From the NCBI GenBank assembly GCA_949318235.1, contig OX439131.1:11461625-11525624 (forward strand): a stretch of 64,000 nucleotides of DNA. The letters run 5' to 3'. This DNA is from Ecdyonurus torrentis (Eukaryota; Arthropoda; Insecta; Ephemeroptera; Heptageniidae). Positions 30,807 to 44,475 of this stretch are shown piece by piece (the first letter of the stretch is position 1; each line of letters starts with the position of its first letter). The position numbers were made by a program, and so were the translations under genes. The notes beneath the pieces are model-generated. The model searched no databases. It had not been told where the DNA came from and was given only the letters and a program-made list of their open reading frames with translations.

Positions 30807-33800
30807 CTATATATTATTATATAGTAAGTAAAATTTGTTTCCTACATAATTTTAAAGAGAATAAGGAAGTATTTTATAAACAAATTAGAATTAAAAATAT
30901 ATAAACGCCCTTTAAAAAAATAAATATCTATTATGAGAGTTCAAGGTAATAGATTAACCACAGACTTTAAGGCTATACATTACAGCCTTATATAGAGAAA
31001 TAAAGTGGGAGTCGAGATGTGTGAACCAGGTTGAACCAGGTACCATGTTGTATAGAATAGACTGAACTAAACAATGTTACGTATGTAAGTACTCCATTAT
31101 TTGGGACTTCCCCACAGCATCCCTGCCATCATCATCTCATATTATAATATAAATCTCAACTAAATGACGATTTCCAGATTTCCCCACTATAGCCGGTTAT
31201 TACTAGACAACACAATGCTTAGTAACTAGTATGCAAACTTCATAACAGCATATTATATGCAAACGTATAATATAAGCACAGGATTTTCTGATCATCTATT
31301 GTATATAAAACTCAATACTCAATATTATTGGGTCAACAAAACTCAATATGAAATGGCTATGGTTTTGTACTTACCATCAAAGCGTATATAACATTGACGG
31401 TTTCTAAATTTATATCTTATACATTTCCTGAATCCGCCATCGATTACATTTTAGTGCAATGACTTGAAAGTAAGTGCACATGCGCGTTACGTATGCTCTA
31501 TATTTTATTTTCCCGCGAATGTATCAGCTGACTCATTTTTTTTATATATATATAATATTATACTTTCATTGCGCATATTTAAAATTTACAATGACGTAAT
31601 TTCAATGTGTTTATCTTTTCTTTCTTCACCACACACAAAATCCAACCATTTATTTTGAGTGTATAATTATGTAATGTACAGATACTGTGATGTAAAATTT
31701 TATTATTGCCTAACTCAGACCCAAATGCAATGCATTCAAATGGAGACTTTAATTAACGCAGAGCTCTATATAAATAGCATGGTATTTCCATACGTCAAAA
31801 AGTGAAAATTTATATCCCACTGATTGTACATCATAATATAAACATTTTTTGACGATCATAATAACATAATTCTATTCTGTAACGTTTATCAAACACATAA
31901 ACTTCCTTACAAACTGTTGACAATCAATTTCTTATAAACAATTTTATTATTATTTATTCTTTGACCATGAAATTTAAAAAAATATATATATATTCGTATA
32001 TGGCGATCAGATATAAAATAATAAATGACAACTTTTTAAATATGAATATCAATAAAATTAACCTTGCCCAACTTATATTGCAATAAGTGTCGACATTACC
32101 CTTTAATTGATTACAATATTTTGTTTCATATACATTTAGGTACAAGAAGTAAAAGTATGATAATATATATTTTTATTATACGGATCTCGACCAGGAAGCA
32201 TAATTTAAAGATAAATTAAACACAACAATTTTATGGCATGTATTTATATTAAGAATAGACCTGTTATAATATACTAAAATAGACTAATTTTAAACATATC
32301 ATAGTGTAAAAATATGATTGTATTTATTCCGATCATATGGCAAGCTATACAAGTTATCACAACCTTAACAAAGGTACAATGGTATCAATCGTAAAAGGTT
32401 CGATCCCATAACATAATATACATGATCGGCAAAAAAGTTTACTCAGCGTCAGCTCAGAGTTGATTTTAAAATATGAAATCAATAGAAAAGATAATACTCG
32501 AATAATTTTTATCAATGCGTACAGTATAATATAAAATTTTTAATAGTACTGTATTTATGTTACGTATAGAGTAGGGGAGTTCGCGTAAAAGTATATAAAC
32601 ATTATAAATATACGCTTTAACTCCCAGACGAATTGCCCTTGATGTTCTTGCCTCATCGGAATAAAACACACGTCTCTACGTCCTAAAGATCATTTTCATA
32701 TAACAAATAAAGAATTTTGAGATTTATTATCAAATTAAAGAACAACTCAGGTATAAGTAAGCAGGTGGTAAAAGCTTTAGGGGTTTGAAAAACAATCAAA
32801 AATCTTTTTTTAAAACAATTTAATGTCCCACGCTTGAAATTATTCTTATACTAAATATTTTTCAAATATGCATTTTTACAGCAATGATAAATATCTATAA
32901 AATGTATTAAAAATTCTTCTGTACACGCTAATTTATATATGATTATAAACAGTACAGGTATAAGAAATTACAACACTATTTATTAAGAATTTTTTAAGTA
33001 GGTGTGATTGATGAACTGTACCTATAAAAATATGAAATAAGAGAAATCAGGGCTGCAAAATTTTCAAGGCAGATCTTGTTTGTCAAGGTTTTGGCTTTGA
33101 TTCAATTCAATAAAAAAAAATATATATCATCGACAGTACTTTTTTTTTCTTTCATTTCATTCAAACAAAGAGGATTTTTTTCGTCGTGTTATAATTTTAT
33201 ATAATTAAAGAGTGGACTTTTAATTTAACCTTCACAACATATAATTTAAGTACATGACTACTTTTAAAATTTAATTCATTATTTTTTTTACATATTTAAA
33301 TTTTAAATCTAGTTGTGTTGATGGCTTTGAAAGTTTTTCGATTGACAAATACTTCAATTTTCAAAGTCACTGAAAGTTTTCTCAAATTTTAAATAAAATA
33401 GTTTTAATTATTTAAATGGATATATACAGCATCTATCCCACAATGGCACAATGATTTATTATTATTATTTATTGATCGATTAACCTATGAATAAGATTTT
33501 TTTTAAATAACTATGACTTATTTTGCATCAATTCCAATCACTCAATTAATAAAGCCTTATACACCTATCCTCTACTATTTGTTATATAAGATTCAAGACA
33601 AAATAATATTTAATACTGCAGATATTATTGTAATAGAAAATGCAATTGTGCATACTGTAATTGCAGCTGCCCGATTATGTAAAATAAAAAGTACATTATG
33701 TAAAAATACTTATATAAAAAAATGTGCTGCAAAATGTTTTCCTTATATTTATTATTACGTCGTTTTCTGCAAAAGGTGACATTTATCACTATATTGTAAA

Positions 33801-34771
33801 CTGAGCATCACGAAGTAACCTGTACTATATATCAGAATATAATATACATGTGTTTATCTTTATTATTACTATACTTTCTTGTTATAATGGTTTTATTATT
33901 ATTATTATTATTATTGCCATTTCAAATTATAAATGTAAAAAAATATTTGTCGATCCAATTTCCTCATATCGACCAGTGACAGTATCAAAATTATCAGTCC
34001 GTTTTTTTTTTTTAAACATTTATAATTGCTCAATTGAAATTTTATTATATTCACTGGAACAGTTAAAATTAATTCAGTATCAAACTTAAACATATATCAA
34101 TTTTATTATGTTTTAATAGGTAATTAATAATAATAATAAAAAAAATTAGTAACAATAAAAGTATATAAAAATCATATAATACACTAAAACGTTCACCTGA
34201 AAATTATACTGCAAAACATATCTTGTATAATTTAAGTCCTACTATACAAAACTATCAATAATAAAAAAGTACAGCGAATTTAATTATTATATGATAGGAG
34301 ATAAGAAATTTGATAATAAAAAGATTATCAATTTATAAACAGCAAGGCTGTATGATCTTGGTTTTTACATAGGTAGGAAATGTAAAGAACGATAAGCAAC
34401 GTTGAAAATAACGAGTAAGAAAAAATATATTTGTTCATTTTTTGTTATTACTCATTCGATCATTATAAAATTAATACTTTAATGCTCTTAAAATCCTCAG
34501 CTCGTTGACAAAACAACGGTGATCATTAAATTATGTTAATAAAAGCTATTGTTTTCCTCTTGAAGAAATGTTCCTTGTAATCTGCCCCTAAATCTAGGCA
34601 ACAAGTCTTTTTTGGTTTCTTTCTAATAAAATTATATATATATTTTTAACATACAAAGCTTAAAACTTACTGAAATATTAAAAACAGCAAATAATTGGAA
34701 ATTTGTCAATAATTGACCCCAGCAACACCCCTATGATAACTGTATTATACATACACAATTTAGCCTCTGTG

Positions 34772-34816
<45 letters not shown>

Positions 34817-35077
34817 CAATGTGTGAATATTTATCAGAAATTTCTCCTAAAGCACTTTAACGAAATTGAAAACGATATATTTCTTGAAGATTCGTTTTAT
34901 TTAATAATCAATTCATTGAGAAAGTTATATAGAATTAATCAGAAAGTATTTTTGCTCTACTTTTATTTTTATTATTATTTTATTAATTTCTCAATTTAGA
35001 AAATCAAATAGATATTTACCTTGCGTAGGATTAATTCCCATTACAGCATCTTCTTTTACTTTTGTGGTTGATGCCAT
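15773..35077 (-). CDS. HMGCR: HMG-CoA reductase, membrane-bound class I form, 18 coding exons
   Basis: Coding exons: 35020-35077, 25779-26011, 23228-23339, 22924-23011, 21642-21832, 21398-21504, 20911-21059, 20037-20162, 19470-19621, 18976-19238, 18635-18829, 18304-18545, 17412-17589, 17013-17119, 16730-16934, 16399-16573, 16197-16335, 15773-15839. The frame is open for 928 residues (human 888). It reduces HMG-CoA to mevalonate with NADPH in the ER. Exon 2 holds the first membrane segment (about 52-68); exons 3-6 hold the sterol-sensing domain; a variable Pro-rich linker lies in exon 10. The catalytic domain shows Glu596 (ATTEGC), Lys727 (CTDKKPAA), Asp803 ([12 protein letters not shown]) and His897 (AAGHLVRSH). 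Ser908 in HNRSS matches the AMPK-target serine of mammals. In arthropods mevalonate feeds methyl farnesoate/juvenile hormone, dolichol and prenylation but not sterols. The start codon is chosen from the short exon 1, whose phase fits exon 2 exactly. Confidence 0.95.
17936..18100. repeat. Short inverted-repeat element with repeated tgcaagtac words, HMGCR intron
   Basis: ccaaagggcgtacttgcgtt and its inverse aatgcaagtacgccctttgg form the ends. Two further related copies (gtgcaagtacaccctttg and tgcaagtacagtacgccttt) lie inside. It sits in the HMGCR intron between exons 12 and 13. Confidence 0.75.
21199..21261. repeat. (GA)n microsatellite in an HMGCR intron
   Basis: An uninterrupted run of about 31 GA units, in the intron between HMGCR exons 6 and 7. 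Confidence 0.97.
21949..22091. repeat. A-tract and (TA)n in an HMGCR intron
   Basis: A run of about 30 A (21949-21977) is followed by a (TA)n tract at about 22047-22091, in the intron between exons 4 and 5. Confidence 0.9.
24424..24584 (-). ncRNA. U1 spliceosomal snRNA gene inside HMGCR intron 2
   Basis: The minus strand reads a full U1 RNA of about 161 nt. The 5' end ATACTTACCTG, which base-pairs with donor sites, is intact. Stem-loop I, stem-loop II with the U1A-binding ATTGCAC, stem-loop III with CCCCAAATGTGGG, the Sm site AATTTTTGG (24452-24460) and a closing stem-loop IV with a TTCG loop all form. Loop I reads GATCACCAAGG where U1 normally has GATCAYGAAGG, so one base of the U1-70K contact is changed. 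The gene lies in the intron between HMGCR exons 3 and 2, on the same strand. A proximal sequence element could not be assigned by eye. It is either an expressed U1 variant or a very young pseudogene. Confidence 0.9.
26012..35019 (-). other. HMGCR: HMGCR intron 1, about 9 kb
   Basis: This intron separates the 19-codon first exon from the first membrane-spanning exon. It is AT-rich with (TA)n tracts at 26656-26708 and 26791-26871 and a T-tract at about 34771-34814. A perfect CRE lies at 27957-27964. A locally GC-richer patch at 28790-28960 is unexplained. No nested gene was recognised. Confidence 0.75.
26656..26871. repeat. Two (TA)n microsatellites in HMGCR intron 1
   Basis: TA repeats occupy about 26656-26708 and 26791-26871. 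The second is nearly pure for about 75 bases. Confidence 0.93.
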
Positions 35078-35420
35078 ATTTATTTGCTATATATTTCACT
35101 CTTTAATAATATTTATTGTTTTGTGTTTTTTATAAATTTCTATTATAAAGTATAGCACTCACTCACACTTCACTATCTAAAAAGTCACTATATGGGCAAC
35201 ATAAGTAAGGCCGGTCTATAGGTATACTCTCTCTTATGTATATATTATTTGGAGAGAAGTGTCTTTCTCTCTCACGCGAGTCTTACCTCGCGATCTACTG
35301 TGACTGAAGCCAAAGTGAGAGAACCGCGATCGCGAGCCACCAACTCTAAAGAGAGAACTCAAGGAGGGGGGCGGGGTGATTGTAAAGAGTGGGGGTTTGT
35401 GGCAGTAGCGGCACACTTAA
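35078..35420 (-). promoter_or_regulatory. HMGCR 5' UTR and promoter region with SRE-like site and GC box
   Basis: Upstream of the HMGCR start codon the sequence changes from AT-rich leader to a locally GC-rich patch with several CpGs (about 35260-35400). On the minus strand ATCACCCCGC (35371-35380) differs at one base from the sterol regulatory element ATCACCCCAC and runs directly into a C-rich GC box. GAGA-type tracts lie at 35225-35275. No clear TATA box is placed. The transcription start was not determined. Confidence 0.5.
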
Positions 35421-37084
35421 CTATTATTATTATTATTGTTGCCGGCAACTTTAATAATAATTATTATTTAAGTTTCATTATATTTTTGCATAAAATTGTA
35501 ATGAAAAGTAAAAAATAAGGAAATTATATAATTTGAAATTTTCAGTTTTTTTTTTCTTTTTTAATGATAACAACATATAATTTTGTAAAGTTGCATAAGT
35601 CTACGTAGAAATGTCTAATTTTCTATAAGAACAATATCTGTTGATGATGTGCCTTCCACGACCTTCTTCATTGTTAGCTGTAAATCAAGTTTTATAATAA
35701 CTGTGGCTCATTACATTTGTATATTATTTGACCATTTAATGAAAAATACATGAAAATTTATTTTATATTATTTGCATAATATTCCTTAACAGGCACGTTT
35801 CCTTATTTGTTTCCAATTGCACAACATACGGCCCACACGGTATGTGAACTACAAACTCAATCAAACAGACCAGTGCTTGCGACTTTTGTATTCGCAGAAG
35901 CGATGATTAGAATATGACTCATTGGGAAAGATGTTATTATAGCCATAGTAAAATACACAATGCAATTTAAACACTCTTTTCTCTCCAGTCTCCATGCGGT
36001 GCAAAATTACTCTTATATTTGCTTTCAAAATTTACAATATAATTTTAGAACTTCAAATTGTTTATGATTAAAAAAGTATAGGTTACGTGTATTATAAAAA
36101 TATCTTAATTTGAACTCATGGGAATATTTATTATCTGTTATCATACACAAGTTGCAAAATAAGTATAAACCCTTTTTATTTTTATTTGTTTCTTTTACCT
36201 TTAAGCTTTTAAATAAAATCATAATTTGACTGTATTTTATATACAATACTGTTTAGCATCTTGTATATATAAACCAACCTAAATTCCATGTTGGATAATT
36301 TAAGCTTGATGTCCGACAATATAATTATTTGTACTCTCTATTCTCTATATAACTTGTATATTATATGATATTTCTTAGTTGGAATAATATTATACGAATC
36401 TAAAGGGAAATTAATTACTCGCTTCAAATATAAAATTTGCATTATTTCAGTGCATTTTTATTATTATATATGCAGTTGAATACGTAAGGTATGATATCAG
36501 AATAATTTCAATCCATAATTAATGCACTCTATGATAAATTGACCACTCCCGATGAAAACACTTTGAGCATCATGAGCACTCCCACATAATCTCTAGGCCA
36601 TCTTTGTTGTCAACAAACTTACATAAAATATTACGATGAACAAAACCTTTCCTTATACGCTATACAAGGCTAGTATAGCCCAGGTGACTTGGCTTTATTG
36701 CCTTGAAAACAAATAACAAAACGCTTTCATCACCGTATCAAATATATCGGATTTACCAAATAATTAGCAAAATTTAATATTATTTATAATATGTAATAAT
36801 TATCATCTACGTAAAATAAAGTTTTCTAATAAACACATTACATAGCTAAAAATATTAATTTGTAAGGACACGAAAATTATATTAGGCGGAAATTTATAAT
36901 TTCTTACAATTATATATAATTTAATGTTCTATTAAAATTTATAAAAAACGTAAACATGCTATATAATGCAATGAGACTGCTATTTTTTCCCCAATGTATC
37001 AAAAGAGCTATACATATGTGACATTGAGCATCAATTTAAATTCAATAATTTTGTTCAACAACATTTTTTTTAAATAAATATTAT

Positions 37085-37122
<38 letters not shown>

Positions 37123-40033
37123 ACTATGCTAATAATCATTGATGGACTTAAAAATTAAACTAATGATGTTACAAAACACAATTTTCTCAAAATCTTCGTT
37201 CAAAATAATAAAAAAAAAAATCAAATGCAATTATCAAAAGCTCTATAATCTATTAAAATGCATAAAGTATAATATTATAATTGTGATGTAATAAAGTTTT
37301 TACGAGTTTTACGTTTTTTCTCTCGTAAACTGAGAATTTTTACCTTGGCAGGCAGGATTAGTATAAAATACTCAAGTTGGCAAAACGGAATAAATTATAA
37401 ATATGTGAAAACTTGAAATAATATTTAAGTAGAAATCGGTCTCATCAATAACACATAAACAGTACTCCATGTATGTATAAATAAAATAAATGCATTGAAA
37501 TCAATTTCTGAAAGCACAGAAAATTGACATGTTAGCCGTGACAAAACAAAATATAATAAAAATGTAAAATTAATACGAGTAAATTTTGAAATAATATTAA
37601 AATAGAAAACAGTCTCATCTATATAACACTTTAATAACATTAACATATCATGAAATAATTTTCTGAAAGTACAGTATAATATATAGAAATCTTTCATGTT
37701 GACAATAAAAAAAAAATGATAATAAGTTGGCAAGAGTATAAGCAAACAGAAAAATTAGAAACATGCAAGTACTGTAGATGTATATATACATGATAATCTA
37801 TACACTTATATATACCTGAGCTGTAAACCAAATTAGTACTCTTGTCTCTTGTCAGTTGAAAAATTAGCAATAAGGTATGAGCACGTAGTATTTTTATATT
37901 GACGTCATAATCAAATTAACATTGAATACATTTTCTTTATCGCAAATAATATAACTCTGGGAATCACCAAGATTCACACCTGTGTATAGTATATAATAAT
38001 AATAAAAATGTATAATATTATAGTTAATAAAAATTTAAATTGAAAATATATTTGAACAACAAAAAGTTATTGTTTATTTTTTATTTAAATATACGTCATC
38101 ACAAGTGACACGATGATATTGCTTTTTTTTTTAATTTATACGACAGTGTATTATAACATAATGTAGAAAAAATTGTGAATTTTATTTATGTTAACAAAAA
38201 ATTCAGTGCAGTACTTGGAATCTTGAATGTATAATATATATATATTTATAATATAATATATAATATAATATAATACAAATTAGTGTGTAGTATATACACT
38301 CACATATTATATTTTCAACAATTGATTATACAAACAAAAACCACTAAAACCACAAATATTCGCAATTTTCTCAGAGTAGAATAAGATTCAATTGTTATCT
38401 CAGCCATACACTCAAATATTATAAGAAGAAAAAAAGTTTATCTTAAAAGTTGGTTTACAAAATATTATAAAAAGCCATAAAAATAAAATTGAAAAAAAAA
38501 ATCTTTCCTGTCTCGTTCTAAGAAAGTGTCGTGGTAGATGAAAAAAGAATATCAATGAGGCTGATGATCAAATTGTTTGTTTGACCTTCATTTTAGTTCT
38601 CGTACAATTACACATTACAGAGTCATCTTATGGTGCACTTGCATATCAAAGTGGTGTTTTTTTTCAATGAAGTATGAAATAAGCAATGTAGCATTACTTT
38701 CTAGGAATTTAAAACATGTATCTTATACAGTATATAGAGGAAAATTATAGTGAAAAATAATAATGATTATTATTCAAACGGGAAATTATTAATTAATATT
38801 ATTTAATACTAATTACTTTTAATCATGTTATTAGACTACGTAATATAGACTTCCCTTTCCTTTTTGTGTGTATGGCTATTTGTTTGATATGATGTAAAAA
38901 ATGATGATATAAAAAAAAAAAAAAAAATGATGTAAAAAATGTTTGTAAATTATTTTTTAATTATGATAATACCATGTTAATTTTAATTAAATTATTTTTT
39001 TTTACTATAAGTAAAAGTATTTTAAACAAATTTAAAAAATTAAAACTGCATAATTCGTTCATTTCGACCATGACCCAAAATAATAAAAGAAAAGTGAATT
39101 ACTTGCATAAAATTGTATACTTTGACTGAACAGCCTTTACAATTTAAAAACAAATTACAAAAAAAAATATTTATATATTATGGATACTAAAAATCAAAAT
39201 CACGAAATAAATCATAAAAATAGTAATGGGAGGTGTATCGTGCATTTAAAATCTGATACCGAAAGAGACTAATGAGTAATGACTTAATTACAAATATTAA
39301 AAAAAAAAAAAAAAATCGTTAATACAAAAAGTAATTACTAATACATTAAAAATTACATTAACAAGATATCCATGTACTTAATCCTTGGTAACTGCATACA
39401 TTTTGCTTTGTCATTTCCCGTGCACTTGAAGTGCATCACTTTCGTGACTCTTGACCTCACAACACCAAACAAAAAAAATATATATATAATAATAATACAA
39501 AAAAAAAACTTACTACCTCACGCTACCTTCATATAATATAATGAAGAAACATGCATTTTTTTTTTTTTGTCTAACGCATATCGGCGAATGTTTTGCCCGT
39601 GACATAAAAATCCAAACATATGGCATTATACTGTATAGAGGATGGCGAGTTAAATAACAATATTTTCTGAAGGTCTCAAAAGTTTGATCATAATTAAAAA
39701 AACGTAACTCAAATTTCATTACTATATAAAATTACATTATAGAGAACAGAGAGTAAATTAATGAGTTAAAACATAATTTATCATTTTATTTACTATACAT
39801 AAAACCTTGATTTCTTACTAATAATAGTATAATATACAAAAAATATATAATATAATAATGAGTAATCTTATAAGATTTGCTAATGATAAAAAAGTAATTA
39901 ATAATATAATATCGATATATATTTTACACAAAAATTCCGCAGCTGGTTATATTGTAATCGTGTTGTATAGGATCGAGGACGCGAGAAATGTGAAAATTAT
40001 AAGGCTTCTTTTCACACTTAAAACACGAGCTTC

Positions 40034-40071
<38 letters not shown>

Positions 40072-41319
40072 AATCACAACAATATATTGTCTATTAGTTA
40101 ATAGACTCAAGTTTATATACATTTCTGGACTATATATAGTTGTACTAATTAAGTTACATAGTATGTAGAAATATATCTTTTGCGTTATTCGCATGAAGTA
40201 CTTAATGAGTATAATGTAACTTAAGATATAAAAGCTTATGTATAGTTATTTTTATGTTACATACAGCTATATATAGCAGTCCTCCATAATGAAGCCCCGT
40301 AGTAAAAGTTAAGAAAAAAAAACTATTTCAAATGGTTTGCTTTTAATATAAATTCTCATGAGACACTGTATAACAGCAGTTCATTTTACATGCTCGCCTA
40401 TTAATTATCCAAAATTTGAAGGTAATGAGATATTTGAACTTATATTCTGGGTATATACCAGAACAAAAGTTTTATTATTTTTATTTTTTAATTTGTCAGC
40501 AGCATGGATGGTCAGCAGTCTGAGGTACACATTATTTTGTTGCGTTTTCAATAATTCAATTTTTACATTGTTTTTAGCTCATTCTTATAATTTTAAGCAC
40601 TACAAATCTGAAATTCTAGGCAACAGCATGGGGACTTTTTGTAATTTAACTAACGCAAAACGCAAAATGTAAAAATTCTATTTATAAATATACAACCCGG
40701 ACAAAAATACGTAATAATTATGCTATAGCTCATTTTCAGCACAATTTGTTCAATACAGCATAATTAATGCTATACTGCATAATAGCTATAGCAGTATAAT
40801 ACCAATATAGCATAAATATTAAATATTTTTAATTTAGCATCATTTATGCTATATAATGACATAAATGCAGCTTAAATTACGTAGTTCATTTTTATGCGCA
40901 ATACTAATAATACGATCGGTGTTATGATTTCTTTAAAAAATTAAGTTTAAAGGTTTAATATATCTATATGTATTAAGCCACCGTAACCAAATTTGAGTAC
41001 AATTTAAGTAAATTATATAGATGGTGTAAATTTATATTAAGTATAAAAGGCAATATAATTACAACTATAAAGCATAATCTATTTCGGTATGGGATGGATG
41101 ATAAACTATAAAACGCTATACATAAAAATATCTATTAGACGTAAAGACTTTTATTGCCCAGAAATTTAAATTGAAAAGTTATTTCTTATTGTATATTATA
41201 TATATTTCTTTTTTCAAAAGTATGGAAATCAAACTACGCCTATATTATTGGGTTTTTGGATATTTTGAACTCACATCTATAATAGACTGGTGAAATAACG
41301 ACATTCATTATACTTCTGT
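35421..41319. other. Intergenic, AT-rich, no recognised gene
   Basis: About 6 kb upstream of HMGCR. It contains A-tracts at 37091-37121 and about 39299-39314, a (TA)n at about 40038-40067 and a perfect CRE at 37900-37907. Open frames here are AT-composition artefacts. Confidence 0.55.
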
Positions 41320-42401
41320 AACGCTTATTTAATTGATGTGATGGTAAATAAAATGTTACAAAGTGATTTTGATTCGGTGTTGGAATGGTCACATGATAGG
41401 AAGATTATAATAAATAGGAAAAAAAACAAAGTTATGCACATTTTTAATAAATATATATATAATGTAAAAAATATTGAAAAAAGAGCACATAATAATGAGT
41501 GTTTGCATAATTTTAACTTAAATTGTAACTGTGAATATGTTGAACAAGTAAATAATTATAATTATTTAGGAGCTATTATATTGATCAAGAATTTGATTGG
41601 GATTTGCATATTATTCAGCTGTTAAATAAATTAAGATCCGCAATTTTTAAGTTAAAAACTGTGAAACCATGTGTTAATGAAAAAACTATGAGGCAACTTT
41701 ATTTTTCTTTTGTGCATCCTCATATATTATATGGTTTATTGTCTTATGGCTGTACTAAGTCGGGTAAATTATGGGAGTTGAAAAAAATACAAATCAGAAT
41801 ATTAAAAATTTTAAGAAAAGGAAATAAGTTACAAAGTGATATTGAATATTTCAAATATTTTAATATATTGCCAATAGAAGAAACTTTTAAATGTATTTTT
41901 ATTTGTGATAATTACTTTGAAAACTCTCATGGGATACCTAGAACTCATATATATAGTACTAGAATTGCAGATACAAATCCTCTATATTTTCCAAAAATTG
42001 TTAATATAGATTCACAGAAAGAACAAAAAAATTCTTATTGCCATAATTGTGGAATCAAATTCCATTAGAGTTAAAAAATTTCAAAAATAAAAATGAAATG
42101 AAAGTTAATATAAAAAAAATTTCTTTAATAAATTATAACTTAATATTCCAATTTTTTTCCCATTACAAATTAAAATTTTCAAAATAAGAAAATACTTATG
42201 TCTTTTTTTTTTATCAATTATTTTTATTTAAACTTGAAATATAAAATAATTTTAATGACTATATAGCAGTCATGATATAGTATATAGTAGTAATGTAATT
42301 ATTTAATGCATTGTGTATAAAATATTATGAACCAACCGATAAGGCTATGCCTTGGTTGGATTTTGTAAAAATTGTGTTTTTAAAATAATAATAATAATAA
42401 A
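41320..42401 (+). mobile_element. 5'-truncated non-LTR retrotransposon (jockey/CR1-like), decayed reverse transcriptase end
   Basis: The reverse-transcriptase C-terminal (thumb) region is recognisable in three frames. The first part (about 41338-41582) has the SDFDSVLEWSHDRKIIIN and NYNYLGAII features that follow the catalytic motifs. After a frameshift near 41582 the second (to about 42045) has LNKLRSAIFKL, YFSFVHPHILYGLLSYG and RILKILRKG. A second shift leads to a WNQIPLEL segment ending at a stop at 42185-42187. The 3' UTR contains taaggctatgccttggttgg and ends in an (AAT)n tail at about 42386-42401. The catalytic FADD-type box is missing because the copy is 5'-truncated. It cannot encode a working enzyme. 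Confidence 0.85.
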
Positions 42402-43251
42402 TCTTAAAATCTTTCAGAAAATATTAACAAAAATGTTTAATTATTATATGCACCCTTAATTTCAATTTATTCCTTTCCTCATTTATACATATTATTATAA
42501 TTTAAAAGGTAGGTCTATTACCCATATACCTATAATATACCATAGTGCGGCACACTCTTGAATGTTTATTTAAAAATATTACATTTATATATATATATAT
42601 TTATACACTTGCCCGATAAACCTATATGTAGACGTATTATAGCTATCATGTATTATGTAGTATGTAGGCCATTTTTTTAATGACTTTTGCAGAAAAAAAA
42701 AAAACTTTCGATGTTTTACACGCTTTACTCTCGATTTCTATCTCAAAGCATGGCGTAATATTCTCAGAAAACAGAACAAAATATTATTCCTCATAAATAT
42801 CTGATACTTTTGCTACTATCATTTTAATAGTCATGCATTTTACAACAGTTGTATCTTTAAAAAATAAAATAAAAGCAGGTCCATAGTACAACAATTAAGT
42901 TAAAATAATTTGAAATTATATTTTCAAATTTTCTTTTTTGTAATGATTTTTAATTAATATTCTAATTTAAAAATATTAAAATTACCTATACAATTTCTCC
43001 TATTTGTTATAAAAGGTAAAGGTATATTATATGTAATGTATATAAAATAATATATATATATTATATTTATAATGAATAAAAAAAAAAAAAAAAAAAAACG
43101 ACAATACACACATTTTTTTCTATGAATTAAATAAAAAGAAATTGCCGTGTATAGTGATGGTTTTATTATGAGTGATAGAGAGGATGTTACAAGAGAAATG
43201 CGTGTGTCGTAGAGAAAGTTAATAAAATGTTCATGTAATGTTCTATTCACT

Positions 43252-43418
<167 letters not shown>

Positions 43419-44118
43419 TTTTAAAATCATGCACACCATTATAATTTTAAATCATTCATTTTATAATTAATTTCTCATTTAAATTCCCCTAAAGGAGTAT
43501 AGTTTGTTTACTTTGAGAAATGAAAGTATACTTATTTATTATTATTTTTTTTTTTATTAAATAAAATTACATTGAACAAAATACGTATTAAATTTTTAAT
43601 GAATTGTAGAGAAAATATTTGTAGTGTGAAAATTACAAAATTACGTATACATGAGTTAGGTGGTTCTTGTTTTCTCTAAATTCATTTAAATTTATGGAGT
43701 AATTTTATTACAAATTAATAAAAAAATTATATAATAAGGAAAAGAGTTCAAGCAATTAAAATTAATTAGAGTATAACAATTTGAGAAATTTGACCATATC
43801 TTTAAATAAGTAATAATAGAAACAAATACTATAGATAGTATACTAATATACGAGTAGGATGTATAAAACAGTATATTATTATGTAATAAAGAATAAATAT
43901 GGTATAAGGGTTATAAAATGCATGCTGGCAACGGAGTTTTTTTGTTTGTTTTTTAAAACTATTTCAATTGCTATATCATTATTATCATACCGTATAGTGA
44001 TGTTACAAAATTCATTAAGTAACAACAACATGATTAATGTCAAAATGAGAGCAACATTTAAATGGTGTTTTCATTTTTCCTGAGGTATAGTCGTTCAAAA
44101 ATATCTATTATGTAGACG

Positions 44119-44300
44119 CCACACTGTCTGCTAAACCATTGTCCATCCAGTTCGAGTCATTTCAGATGAGTTGATTCCTCAATGAGCTCACGGAGAGGTA
44201 GAAATGGTATTTCTTTCCCGGCGGTCGACGAACGAGTGAATGTATATAAAAGGCACTTGTGGATGGCTCCACGCTGTCTGGCTAATCATTGTTCATCCAG
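44119..44300. repeat. Pair of 32-bp direct repeats with a TATA box between
   Basis: ccacactgtctgctaaacca (start of 44119-44150) and ccacgctgtctggctaatca (start of 44269-44300) are diverged copies; both end catccag. TATAAAAGG lies at 44245-44253. No gene was identified. Confidence 0.6.
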
Positions 44301-44438
44301 GCTATCTCACCTGGCTGTCTGCATATGTGTGCGTGCGTGTGACCTCGTCTATACTCATTGTATTCATTAACACGACGCTAGTCAATCAAGTTAATTTGCA
44401 ATATGCGACCTCATAGTTAAAGGCACCACTATTAATCT

Positions 44439-44440
<2 letters not shown>

Positions 44441-44474
<34 letters not shown>
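44441..44474. repeat. (TC)n microsatellite
   Basis: About 16 TC units. Confidence 0.95.

Positions 44475-44475
<1 letters not shown>

Noticed and set aside
31370..31450. Alternative HMGCR first exon with ATG and a gtaagtac donor on the minus strand
   Set aside because: The frame from that ATG stops after seven codons. It could only be a non-coding exon, for which there is no other evidence.
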